Shown: positions 8,362 through 16,182 of the stretch, piece by piece | Layout of the letters: each line of letters begins with the position of its first letter | Numbering within the stretch: the stretch's first letter is position 1 | Source: Armatimonadota bacterium | GTDB lineage: Bacteria; Sysuimicrobiota; Sysuimicrobiia; Sysuimicrobiales; Humicultoraceae | Direction: 5' to 3' | Length of the DNA stretch: 44,365 bases | Assembly (NCBI GenBank): GCA_031081715.1 | Contig: JAVHMA010000028.1 | Location: forward strand, 1-44,365 | The notes under the pieces: generated by a model | What the model saw: the letters and a program-made list of their open reading frames with translations, nothing else | What the model was told of the DNA's origin: nothing | Database searches by the model: none | Position numbers and translations under genes: made by a program

Positions 8362-9324
8362 ATGTTCACCTTCATCCTCCGCCGCACACTGCAGGCGGTG
8401 CCGATTACGGTCATCGTCACCATGATCGTGTTCATCGTCATGCAGATGACGCCGGGTAACCCCATGAGCACTTTAATCAACCCAGATGCCCCGCCGGAAG
8501 AGATCGTCCGGCGGGAACGGCAGCTCGGCCTCGACCGCCCGCTCTACGTTCAGTACCTGGCCTGGCTGCGCGAGGTCATCCGCGGGAATCTTGGCCACTC
8601 AACCAAGGGCGGCCGGCGGGTCAGCGAGATGATCTGGAGTCGCCTCGGGCCGACGCTCCTGCTGGCGGGCACCGCGATCGCGGTCAGCTTCCTGGTAGGT
8701 GTCCCGATCGGCGTCCTCTCAGCCGTTCGGCGCTACTCAGCGCTCGACTACGCCCTGACGGTCTTCGCGTTCTTCGGACTCTCGGTCCCAAACTTCTTCT
8801 TCGCCATCGGGCTCATCTACGTGTTCGCGGTCCAGCTCGACTGGCTCCCGGCCATGGGGCTCGCCACGATCGCGTCCGGCTACACCGGTTGGGCGTTAGT
8901 GGTCGACCACCTGCGCCACCTCGTGCTGCCCGCGGCCGTGCTGAGCCTGAGCACCCTGGCCACGGTCGTACGGTTCACGCGCTCGGCCATGCTCGAGGTC
9001 CTGGCTGCGGACTACATCCGCACGGCGGACGCCAAGGGCCTCCATCCCCGCGTGGTCGTCTACCGGCACGCCCTGCTGAACGCGCTCATCCCGATCGTCA
9101 CGGTGCTGGGCCTCCTGCTCCCGTTCCTGTTCAGCGGGTCGTTCATCGTGGAGGCGATCTTCGCCTGGCCCGGCCTGGGACAGCTCGGGGTGCAGGCGAT
9201 CTTCTCGCGGGACTACCCGGTGGTCATGGCCATCAATCTCTTCGCGGCGCTGTCGGTGCTCGCTGGGAGCCTGATCGCCGACGTGCTCTACGCAGTCGTG
9301 GACCCGAGGATCCGGTATGAGTAG
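8362..9324 (+). CDS. ABC transporter permease, DppB/OppB type
   Basis: A 320-residue integral membrane protein. The N-terminus MFTFILRRTLQAVPITVIVT...MQMTPGNP is the classical DppB/OppB opening. Later come several hydrophobic spans and the EAA-type cytoplasmic loop ADYIRTADAKGLHPRVVVYRHALLNALIP (interaction site for the ATPase), ending VDPRIRYE. It forms a heterodimer channel with the next gene product. The 3' end overlaps the next start by eight bases, indicating coupled translation. Substrate as for the upstream binding protein. Confidence 0.92.
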   Translation: MFTFILRRTLQAVPITVIVTMIVFIVMQMTPGNPMSTLINPDAPPEEIVRRERQLGLDRPLYVQYLAWLREVIRGNLGHSTKGGRRVSEMIWSRLGPTLLLAGTAIAVSFLVGVPIGVLSAVRRYSALDYALTVFAFFGLSVPNFFFAIGLIYVFAVQLDWLPAMGLATIASGYTGWALVVDHLRHLVLPAAVLSLSTLATVVRFTRSAMLEVLAADYIRTADAKGLHPRVVVYRHALLNALIPIVTVLGLLLPFLFSGSFIVEAIFAWPGLGQLGVQAIFSRDYPVVMAINLFAALSVLAGSLIADVLYAVVDPRIRYE

Positions 9325-10276
9325 ACCCGCCGCGGGCCCGGACGCGGAGGCAGCGGCCGTCGTCGCAGCCCCGACAGCCCGCCGGACGTCGCTGTACGGC
9401 GAGGCGTGGCGCCGGCTCCGCGACCACCGCTTGGCGATGGTGGGGCTTGCCTTCCTCGCGCTGTTCGTCCTCGCCGCCGCGCTCGCCCCCTGGCTGGCGC
9501 CGCACGATCCGTTCGAAATCTTCCGGACGCCCGAGGGCCGCATCCGCATCTGGGAGCCACCGTCGCGCGACCACCCGCTGGGCACGGACCGGTTCGGCCG
9601 TGACGTGCTGAGCCGGGTCATCTACGGGAGCCGCATCTCGCTCCTGGTCGGCCTCTCGGTCGCCCTGATCTCCGCTACCATCGGCGCGCTCCTCGGCGCG
9701 CTGGCCGGCTACGCCGGGGGGCACCTGGACAACGTGGTCATGCGGTTCACCGACGCCGTCATGGCGTTCCCGGTCCTGTTTCTCCTGATCACGGTCGCGG
9801 TCGTCGCCGGCCCCTCGGTGGTCAACGTCATCGTGGTGATCGGGCTCGTCTCCTGGCCACGAATCTGCCGCATCGTGCGGGCCGAGTTCCTCAGGCTGCG
9901 CGAGGCAGAGTTCGTGGTCGCGGCCCGATCACTCGGCGCCTCTGATGCGCGCATCACGGTTCTGCACCTCATGCCGAACTCCGTCGCCTCGATCACGGTC
10001 AACGTCACGCTGGACATCGCACGCGCGATTCTCCTGGAAGCCAGTCTCAGCTTCCTGGGCGTCGGGGTCCCCCAACCCACCGCGACGTGGGGGAACATGC
10101 TCCACGAGGCGATGTCCCTGACCGTCGTTCGGGGCATGCCGTGGCTCTGGCTGGCGCCGGGGACGTGTATCTTGCTGACGGTGCTCAGCCTCAACTTCGC
10201 GGGCGACGGCCTGCGCGACGCGCTGGACCCTCGCACGGCGATCGGCCGCGCGGCTCGGGCGGCGGCTGCCGCGTGA
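9317..10276 (+). CDS. ABC transporter permease, DppC/OppC type
   Basis: A 319-residue membrane protein with the N-terminal OppC_N element (WRRLRDHRLAMVGLAFLALFVLAA) and the DppC hallmark HPLGTDRFGRDVLSRVIYGSR. The EAA loop EFVVAARSLGASDARITVLHL lies near residue 195, and the C-terminus reads NFAGDGLRDALDPRTAIGR. It pairs with the preceding permease. The stop overlaps the next gene (GTGA). Neither of the ATPase subunits (DppD/DppF) is present in this operon, so the importer must use ATPases encoded elsewhere; the second importer of the window also lacks them. Confidence 0.92.
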   Translation: MSRPAAGPDAEAAAVVAAPTARRTSLYGEAWRRLRDHRLAMVGLAFLALFVLAAALAPWLAPHDPFEIFRTPEGRIRIWEPPSRDHPLGTDRFGRDVLSRVIYGSRISLLVGLSVALISATIGALLGALAGYAGGHLDNVVMRFTDAVMAFPVLFLLITVAVVAGPSVVNVIVVIGLVSWPRICRIVRAEFLRLREAEFVVAARSLGASDARITVLHLMPNSVASITVNVTLDIARAILLEASLSFLGVGVPQPTATWGNMLHEAMSLTVVRGMPWLWLAPGTCILLTVLSLNFAGDGLRDALDPRTAIGRAARAAAAA

Positions 10277-11073
10277 CGTGCGGCGAGCCCGGGCCGCCGG
10301 GCGCGCTTCCCCCGGACGAGGTCCTGATCGAGCGGATGACCTGGGAACAGGTGCGCGACGCGATCGCCCGCGGGGCGACGCGGGTGCTCCTGGTCGCCGG
10401 CGCAATGGAGCAGCACGGTCCCCACATGGCGATCGCCACGGACACGCTCCTGGGCTACGCGATCGCCACCCGGCTGGCGCGCCGTCTCGGCCGAACACTG
10501 GTCGCCCCCGCGATCACCGTCGGGGTGTCCGCGGGGCAGCTCTCGCACGCGGGCACCCTGAGTCTTTCGCCGGAGACCTTCGGGCGAGTGCTCGTGGACT
10601 ACTGCGAGTCGCTCGCCGTGCACGGGTTCACCGAAATCATGCTGATTGCGAGCCACGGCGGCAACATCCGGCCTATCGGTGAGAACCTGCCTGAGCTACG
10701 GCGGCGGCTGCCCGGCGTTCGCATCCTGGCCTCGGAGACGGACCCGTCAGTGGTCGCCGGGAAACTCGAGCGCGTCTGTCGAAAGCATGGACTCAACCCT
10801 GCGCTGATCGGATTCCACGCCGGACAGGGTGAGACGTCGATGATGCTCGCGACGCACCCCGACCTGGTGGACATGTGTAAGGCCGTCGAGGGCTTCACCG
10901 GCGACGTCTCGATCCGCTGGCGCGCGGCGACCCCGCCGCCGATGAGCACGATGAGCCCCACGGGCATCCTGGGCGACGCGCGCGGGTCCACGGTTGAGAT
11001 CGGCGAGCTCCTGCTAGAGGAGCGCGTCGCGGAACTGGAGGCGCTTGTGCGCGCCGGAACACCAGAAACCTGA
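10273..11073 (+). CDS. Creatininase-family amidohydrolase (candidate N-formylkynurenine formamidase)
   Basis: A 266-residue protein with the creatininase metal-site motifs: VAGAMEQHGPHMAIATDTLL (Glu, His and Asp ligands) near residues 42-61, ASHGGN near 123-128 and HAGQGETSMML near 184-194. The family hydrolyses cyclic or linear amides; besides creatininase it includes the archaeal FAPy deformylase ArfB, which removes formyl from an aromatic amine. The gene is embedded in an operon with tryptophan 2,3-dioxygenase and a kynureninase-like enzyme, where an N-formylkynurenine deformylase is expected but no KynB or alpha/beta-hydrolase formamidase is seen. A formamidase role is therefore proposed, not shown. 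It starts at a GTG overlapping the permease stop. Confidence 0.8.
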   Translation: MTCGEPGPPGALPPDEVLIERMTWEQVRDAIARGATRVLLVAGAMEQHGPHMAIATDTLLGYAIATRLARRLGRTLVAPAITVGVSAGQLSHAGTLSLSPETFGRVLVDYCESLAVHGFTEIMLIASHGGNIRPIGENLPELRRRLPGVRILASETDPSVVAGKLERVCRKHGLNPALIGFHAGQGETSMMLATHPDLVDMCKAVEGFTGDVSIRWRAATPPPMSTMSPTGILGDARGSTVEIGELLLEERVAELEALVRAGTPET

Positions 11074-11107
11074 CCATCGAGGTGGCTTCGTACGCGGGAG
11101 GAGGGAC

Positions 11108-12055
11108 ATGGGGATGTCCGGCAAGACCACAACAGTCCTGACGGCGCGTGGACCGGCGGGGGAGACGATCGAGGTCCCGGTCGGCCGCGTCACCGGTACC
11201 CGCGACGGCCCGACGATGCTGCTTGTGGCGGGCGTGCACGGCTCCGAGTACGTCGGCATCGAGGCGTGCAAGCGGATCTTCCTCTGGGCCAACCCCGACA
11301 GGCTCTCGGGCACGTTGATCACCGTACCGTGCCTGAACGTTCCCGCGTTCTACGGCTTAGCCGCCCACGTCAACCCGATCGACGGCATCAACCCCGGACG
11401 TGTGTTCCCCGGCCGGCCCGACGGCTCGTACACGGAGCGCATGGTCCACCTGGTCTGGGAGCTGGCGCGGCGCGCGGACTACGTGATCGATCTGCACGGC
11501 GGCGACCTCGAGGAGGAGCTCGTGCACTACAGCCAGATCAACCTGACCGGCAACGCTGCCGTGGATGACGCCGCCGAGGGGCTGGCACGAGCGCTCAACA
11601 TGCCATTCTTTGTCCGGCGTCCGGCCCCGGCGGAGCTCCCGATGGCCAACTCCGGGCTGCATCCCATCGCGGCCAGCCATGGCATTCCCGCGGTGCTGGC
11701 CGAAGCGGGGAGCCACGGCGTGCTCGACGAGAACGAGGTGTCGGTGCTGGTCGGCGCGCTGCGCAACGCGCTCCGCCACGTTGGCCTGATTGCAGAGCCC
11801 CTGGATCCGCCTCGAGAGCCGCTCGTCCTGTGCCGGTTCGAAGGCGTCGCGGCGCCGGCGGAGGGCTTCTGGTACCCGACGGTGGGCAAAGGTGAGATCA
11901 TCCGCAGGGGGCAGCGGGTGGGTGAGATGCGGGGGTTCTTCGACGAGCCGCTGGCCACGGTGACCACGGGCGAGGACGCCGCGGTGCTCGGGGTCATCGC
12001 GACCCCGGCGCGGCGCAAGGGCGACCTGCTGCTGGGCCTGGGAACGCTGGACTGA
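11108..12055 (+). CDS. Succinylglutamate desuccinylase/aspartoacylase (M14/AstE-AspA) family hydrolase
   Basis: A 315-residue zinc-dependent hydrolase. Zinc-site motifs are GVHGSEYVGIEA (His and Glu) near residues 40-51 and DLHGG (His) near 132-136; AEAGSHG near 199-205 is at the place of the catalytic Glu. A C-terminal beta-domain (EGFWYPTVGKGEIIRRGQRV) resembles the lipoyl-like barrel of the family. The ATG at 11108 is preceded by a strong GGAGGAGGG site. Relatives remove acyl groups from N-acyl amino acids or act as carboxypeptidases. In this operon it may release an aromatic amino acid from an N-acyl or conjugated form brought in by the importer, or share formyl-removal with the upstream amidohydrolase; both are inference. 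Confidence 0.82.
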   Translation: MGMSGKTTTVLTARGPAGETIEVPVGRVTGTRDGPTMLLVAGVHGSEYVGIEACKRIFLWANPDRLSGTLITVPCLNVPAFYGLAAHVNPIDGINPGRVFPGRPDGSYTERMVHLVWELARRADYVIDLHGGDLEEELVHYSQINLTGNAAVDDAAEGLARALNMPFFVRRPAPAELPMANSGLHPIAASHGIPAVLAEAGSHGVLDENEVSVLVGALRNALRHVGLIAEPLDPPREPLVLCRFEGVAAPAEGFWYPTVGKGEIIRRGQRVGEMRGFFDEPLATVTTGEDAAVLGVIATPARRKGDLLLGLGTLD

Positions 12056-12071
12056 TGATCAAGGAGGCGCG

Positions 12072-12473
12072 ATGACCGAGACGAGAGCGCGGCCGTGGCC
12101 GTGGCGGATGATCGTGCGGGGTGCGTTCCAGGACGGGTGGTCGCTGGCCACACAGGAGGAGAAGAATCGGGCCTTCCAGCACTGGATCGAGGTGCACCGG
12201 CGCTGGCAGGCGATGGGGTGCCGCTTGATCGTGACGGTGGACGATGAGCTCAACATGGTTGGCCAGCCAGGGGCGCGGCTCTGGAACTTCTACAGCATCT
12301 GGGAGATCCCGGGACCGGACATCGTCTACGACCTGCTGAACCTGTTCCGGTCAGAGGAGCCGGGCGAGGTGCGACTTGACCGGTACTTTCGGTTGGAGAC
12401 GGTGGTGGGCAAACCAATCCTGGGCCTGGAACGCGGCCTCGGCGGCCTCCAGCCGCCGACCTTCGTGCCCTGA
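12072..12473 (+). CDS. Small conserved-looking protein of unknown function
   Basis: A 133-residue protein starting at ATG with a textbook AAGGAGG seven bases upstream, only 16 bases after the previous gene. It has no signal peptide or membrane span. The sequence is rich in Trp and aromatic residues in the first two thirds (WPWRMIVRGAF, AFQHWIEVHRRWQAMGCRL, GARLWNFYSIWEIPG), ending with a charged segment and ILGLERGLGG. The predicted alternation of strands and helices is compatible with a small ferredoxin-like or dimeric alpha-beta barrel fold of the darcynin/YciI sort, but I do not recognise it with confidence. Its place between the AstE-like hydrolase and tryptophan 2,3-dioxygenase suggests a supporting role in the kynurenine branch. 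Confidence 0.75.
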   Translation: MTETRARPWPWRMIVRGAFQDGWSLATQEEKNRAFQHWIEVHRRWQAMGCRLIVTVDDELNMVGQPGARLWNFYSIWEIPGPDIVYDLLNLFRSEEPGEVRLDRYFRLETVVGKPILGLERGLGGLQPPTFVP

Positions 12474-12587
12474 GTGCTGGCGATTCTGCAAGGCCCGGGC
12501 AGCTGCACGGAGGAGTCTTCTGTGCGGTCTGCCAATGATAGGCGCAAGGCCCGCGGACAAACCGGTTCGGACTCCCAGGAGGCTCGC

Positions 12588-13406
12588 ATGGCGGACGCGC
12601 CACCGCTCACCTACGGCCGCTACCTCAGGGTGCCCGACCTGCTGCGGTTGCAGCACCGCCTGACCGAGGCTCACGACGAGCTGCAGTTCATCGTCGTCCA
12701 TCAAGTGTTCGAGCTCTGGTTCAAGCTGCTGCTGTTCGAGCTCGAGGCGATTCGCGCCGCCATCTTCGCCGGCGACGTCGGCGGCGCGCTGCATCTCCTG
12801 CGCCGCGCGCACGAGATCGTCAAGGTGCTGACCACCGGATGGCCGGTGATCGAGACGATGCGCCCGGTGGACTTTCTCGAGTTCCGCTCCGAGCTGAAGC
12901 CCGCCAGCGGGTTCCAGAGCGTCCAGTTCCGCGAGATCGAGTACATCTCGAACCTCAAGGACCCCAAGTATCTGGAGGCGTTCCGCGAGGATGCCGAAGG
13001 GGCCCAACGCCTGCGGGCACGGCTGGAGGAGCCCACCCTCTGGGATGCCTTCGTCGCCCTGCTGCGCTCGCGGGGCAAGCCCGCGGGCAGTGATGAGGAG
13101 ATCCTCCAGACCGTGATCCAGCTCCAGCGCCGTACCGAGGACCACGACCTCTACGAGCTGGTCGAGGCGCTCGTGACCTACGACCAGCTCTTCGCCGCCT
13201 GGCGCGCGCGGCACGTCCTGATGACCGAGCGGATGATCGGCGCCCGGCCGGGCACGGGCCAGCTCGCCGTCGCGAAGGTCGTGGGGGAGGAGGCGCCGGC
13301 GCCCGGCGAGATCGAGTACTTCAGCGGGGTACACTACCTGCGCACCACCACCGACAAGCGCTTCTTCCCGCTACTGTGGGAGTCGCGCACCTTCGTGGAG
13401 CGATAG
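12588..13406 (+). CDS. kynA: Tryptophan 2,3-dioxygenase
   Basis: A 272-residue heme dioxygenase that opens the indole ring of tryptophan to N-formylkynurenine. Family-defining segments are all present: FIVVHQVFELWFKLLLFELE (distal-pocket His of the VHQ motif), VDFLEFRSELKPASGFQSVQ (substrate-carboxylate Arg), the Trp-Arg-Ala-Arg-His run WRARHVLMTERMIGARPGTG with the probable proximal heme His, and HYLRTTTDKRFFPLLWE at the end. ATG 12588 is preceded by CCAGGAGG at ideal distance; the 114 bases upstream hold no other gene. It is followed two bases later by the kynureninase-like gene. The length is normal for bacterial homologues. Confidence 0.93.
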   Translation: MADAPPLTYGRYLRVPDLLRLQHRLTEAHDELQFIVVHQVFELWFKLLLFELEAIRAAIFAGDVGGALHLLRRAHEIVKVLTTGWPVIETMRPVDFLEFRSELKPASGFQSVQFREIEYISNLKDPKYLEAFREDAEGAQRLRARLEEPTLWDAFVALLRSRGKPAGSDEEILQTVIQLQRRTEDHDLYELVEALVTYDQLFAAWRARHVLMTERMIGARPGTGQLAVAKVVGEEAPAPGEIEYFSGVHYLRTTTDKRFFPLLWESRTFVER

Positions 13407-13408
13407 CC

Positions 13409-14566
13409 ATGGCCCAGGTCTCCGAGGACCGCCTGCTCGCCTGGCGCGCCGAGTTCCCGATCCTGGCGCGCACAACCTACCTGATCTCGCACTCGATGGG
13501 CGCGATGCCGCGCCGGGCGGCGGCCTGGCTGGCCCGCTACGGCGAGGAGTGGAGCGCGCAGGGAATCACGGCCTGGGATCGATGGGAACCGTACATCCGC
13601 GAGCACGGCGACCGCATCGCCGCGCTGATCGGCGCGGCGCCCGGCACGATCGTCTTCCACCAGAACGTCTCGACCCTGGTCTCGATCGCGCTCTCGGCGC
13701 TCTTCCAGCCTGGCGGCCGGCGCAAGATCGTCACGACCGACCTGAACTTTCCGAGCATCACGTACAACTTCGCGATGCACGCGCGGCTGGGCCTGACAAC
13801 CGAAATGCTGCGCAGCCCCGACGGTGTCACGGTGCCGCTCGAGCAGTGGGAGACCGCGATCGACGACGACACCCTGGCCGTCGTCGTGGACCACGGGATC
13901 TTCCGCTCGGGAGCCCTGCAGGACGCGGCCGCGATCACCGCGCTCGCGCATCGGCGCGGGGCGCGCTGCCTGGTGGACGTCTATCAGACCGCCGGCTGCG
14001 TGCCGGTCGACGTCACCGCGTGGGGGGCCGACGTCGTGGTCGGCGGTTCGCACAAGTGGCTGTGCGGGGGCCCGGGCGCGGCCTGGATGTACGTCCGCCC
14101 GGACCTCATCCCCACGCTGGAGCCGCGTGTCGTGGGCTGGTTCAGCCACGCCCGCCCGTTCGCGTTCGAGCTCGAGATGGACTACTCGCCCACGGTCATG
14201 CGCTTTGCCACCGGTACCCCGAACATCGCGGCCCTCTACGCCGCGCGGGCCGGGCTGGAGATCATCCTGGAGGTGGGGGTGGAGGCGATCCGGCAGCGGT
14301 CGCTGCGGCTCACGCGGCAGCTCGTCGAGCTGGCCGAGGCGCGCGGCCTGCGCGTGAACACGCCGCGGGCGCCCGAGGCGCGCGCGGGCCTGGTGGCCAT
14401 CGACTTCCCCGGCGCGGCCGAGGCTGAGCGCGAGCTGATCCGCCGGGGGGTCATGCTCGACTACCGGCCGCGCTGCGGCCTGCGGCTATCGCCGCACTTC
14501 TACACGACCGAAGACGAGTTGGACCGCGTCTTCACCGAGATCGACGACATCCGCGGCCGGGGGTAG
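13409..14566 (+). CDS. kynU: Kynureninase-like PLP enzyme (aminotransferase class V fold)
   Basis: A 385-residue fold-type I PLP enzyme. The PLP Lys lies in GGSHKWLCGGPGAAWMYV near residues 210-227, matching the kynureninase KYLNGGPG block. DVYQTAGCVPVDVTAWGAD matches the kynureninase DLSHSAGA..DLT.WGVD strand, and WFSHARPFAFE with RFATGTPNIAAL matches its W.GH..PF.F and GTP segments. The reaction would be kynurenine to anthranilate plus alanine. It is somewhat shorter than typical KynU (about 416) and the N-terminal YLISHSMGAMP differs from YLDGNSLG, so specificity is inferred mainly from context directly after tryptophan 2,3-dioxygenase and before the anthranilate-CoA ligase. A related class V enzyme such as a desulfurase is the alternative. 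Confidence 0.8.
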   Translation: MAQVSEDRLLAWRAEFPILARTTYLISHSMGAMPRRAAAWLARYGEEWSAQGITAWDRWEPYIREHGDRIAALIGAAPGTIVFHQNVSTLVSIALSALFQPGGRRKIVTTDLNFPSITYNFAMHARLGLTTEMLRSPDGVTVPLEQWETAIDDDTLAVVVDHGIFRSGALQDAAAITALAHRRGARCLVDVYQTAGCVPVDVTAWGADVVVGGSHKWLCGGPGAAWMYVRPDLIPTLEPRVVGWFSHARPFAFELEMDYSPTVMRFATGTPNIAALYAARAGLEIILEVGVEAIRQRSLRLTRQLVELAEARGLRVNTPRAPEARAGLVAIDFPGAAEAERELIRRGVMLDYRPRCGLRLSPHFYTTEDELDRVFTEIDDIRGRG

Positions 14567-14585
14567 CCCCGGGGGCCGCCGGACC

Positions 14586-16181
14586 GTGCTCACCTACGCC
14601 GACATCCCGCGTCGCTTCAACCTGACCCGCTACTTCCTGGAGCGGAACCTCGAGGAAGGTCGCGGCCAGCGCGTGGCGCTCTACGCTGGCGGGCGCGCGT
14701 ACACGTTCGCGGAGCTGTCAGGCCTCACGAACCGCATTGGCCACGTGCTGCGCGAGTTGGGCGTGGAACATGAAGACCGCGTCCTGCTGGCGCTGGCCGA
14801 CGGGGTGGAGTTCGTCGCCTCGTGGTTTGCGGTGGTCAAGATCGGCGCGGTCTCCGCCGAGGTCTACACTTTCCTCCAGCCCAAGGACTACGCGTACTAC
14901 CTGAACTACACACGCGCGCGCGTCGTCGTGGTGGACGCGACCACGCGCGAGAAGGTCGCGGCCGTGCGCGCCGAGTGCCCGTTCCTCCGGCACGTGCTGG
15001 TCGTCGGGCTCTCCGCGGGCGGTTCGTTGTCCGCGGCTGGGCCGCCGCCCGGGCCCGGCGAGGTGGATTTCGACCGCCTGGTGGCGCAGGCGCCCGAGGC
15101 GCTCGAGGCCGCCGACACCAGCAAGGACGACGTCGCGTTGTGGAAGTTCACCACCGGCAGCACCGGCGCGCCGAAGGCCGCCGTGCACGCCCACCACAAC
15201 CCCCTGATCAACTTCCACGGCTACGGGCTCGGCGTGCTCGGCCTGACGCAGGACGACATCGTGCTTCCGGTCCCCAAGCTCTTCTTCGGCTACGCCCGCG
15301 ACCTGACCGCGCTCTACAACCTGGGCGTCGGCGGCGCCGGCGTGGTCTTCCCCGAGCGCTCGACGCCCGAGCGCCTGTTCGAGCTCATCGCGCGGCACCG
15401 GCCGACGATTCTGGTGCAGGTGCCGACCATGCTCAACGCCATGGCCGACCACCCCGACGCCGACCGCCATGACCTGCGCTGCCTGCGGCTGTGCACCTCG
15501 GCCGGCGAGGCGCTGCCCGCGGAGATCTACCACAAGTGGAGGCGGCGGTTCGGCGGGGAGGTGCTCGACGGCATCGGGTCGAGCGAGGTCTACCACATCT
15601 ACATCTCGAACCGGCCCGGCCGCGTGCGGCCCGGGAGCGTCGGCGAGCTCGTCCCCGGCTACCAGGCGAAGGTCTGCGACCCCGACGGGCGGCCGCTGCC
15701 CACGGGCGAGGTGGGCGAGCTCTGGGCCGGCGGGGAGAGCACCGCGCTGCTCTACTGGGACGACCACGAGAAGACCAAGCACACCTTCCACGGCGACTGG
15801 GTGCGCACCGGCGACCTGTTCCGCCAGGACGCCGACGGCTTCTTCTGGTACCAGGGCCGTGCCGATGACCTGCTCAAGGTGGGCGGCATCTGGGTCGCGC
15901 CGCTGGAGATCGAGGGCTGCCTGGTCGAGCACGAGGCCGTGGCCGAGTGCGCGGTGGTGGGCTACGAGGAGGCAGGGCTGGTCTTGCCGCGCGCCTACGT
16001 GGTGCTGCGGGCGGGCCGGGCCGGCGGGCCGGAGCTCGCAAAGGCGCTGCAGGAGTTCGTGCGCGCGCGGCTCTCGCCCCACAAGTACCCGCGGGACGTG
16101 CGGTTCATCGAGAGCATGCCTCGTACGCCGTCGGGAAAGGTGGACCGGAAGGCGCTGCGGGCGCCGGACAAGAGGGGCTGA
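14586..16181 (+). CDS. Anthranilate/benzoate-CoA ligase (AMP-forming)
   Basis: A 531-residue ANL-superfamily ligase of the benzoate-CoA ligase group. The P-loop-like motif is KFTTGSTGAPKAAVHAHHN near residues 187-205. YHIYISN and the GYQAKVCDPDG strand surround the acyl pocket; RTGDLFRQDADGFFWYQGR is the adenylate-binding Asp region, KVGGIWVAPLEIE the hinge, and PRTPSGKVDRKALR carries the catalytic Lys near the C-terminus. The aerobic anthranilate pathway starts by activating anthranilate to 2-aminobenzoyl-CoA, the substrate of the monooxygenase/reductase at 505-2715. The start is a GTG 20 bases after the kynureninase-like gene. Benzoate or another aryl acid remains possible as substrate; AbmG of Azoarcus evansii is the functional analogue. 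Confidence 0.87.
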   Translation: MLTYADIPRRFNLTRYFLERNLEEGRGQRVALYAGGRAYTFAELSGLTNRIGHVLRELGVEHEDRVLLALADGVEFVASWFAVVKIGAVSAEVYTFLQPKDYAYYLNYTRARVVVVDATTREKVAAVRAECPFLRHVLVVGLSAGGSLSAAGPPPGPGEVDFDRLVAQAPEALEAADTSKDDVALWKFTTGSTGAPKAAVHAHHNPLINFHGYGLGVLGLTQDDIVLPVPKLFFGYARDLTALYNLGVGGAGVVFPERSTPERLFELIARHRPTILVQVPTMLNAMADHPDADRHDLRCLRLCTSAGEALPAEIYHKWRRRFGGEVLDGIGSSEVYHIYISNRPGRVRPGSVGELVPGYQAKVCDPDGRPLPTGEVGELWAGGESTALLYWDDHEKTKHTFHGDWVRTGDLFRQDADGFFWYQGRADDLLKVGGIWVAPLEIEGCLVEHEAVAECAVVGYEEAGLVLPRAYVVLRAGRAGGPELAKALQEFVRARLSPHKYPRDVRFIESMPRTPSGKVDRKALRAPDKRG

Positions 16182-16182
16182 C

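Noticed and set aside
11108-12055. Considered as the kynurenine formamidase
   Set aside because: Zinc-site layout is that of AstE/AspA-type hydrolases acting on N-acyl amino acids; possible but less apt than the creatininase-family deformylase precedent.
13409-14566. Considered as cysteine desulfurase or isopenicillin N epimerase-like
   Set aside because: The GGPGAAWMYV, TAWGAD and WFSHARPFAFE blocks fit kynureninase better, and the position after tryptophan 2,3-dioxygenase agrees.
14718-16082. 454-codon minus-strand open frame opposite the CoA ligase
   Set aside because: Shadow frame; no recognisable motif, and the + strand has the complete adenylate-forming motif set.
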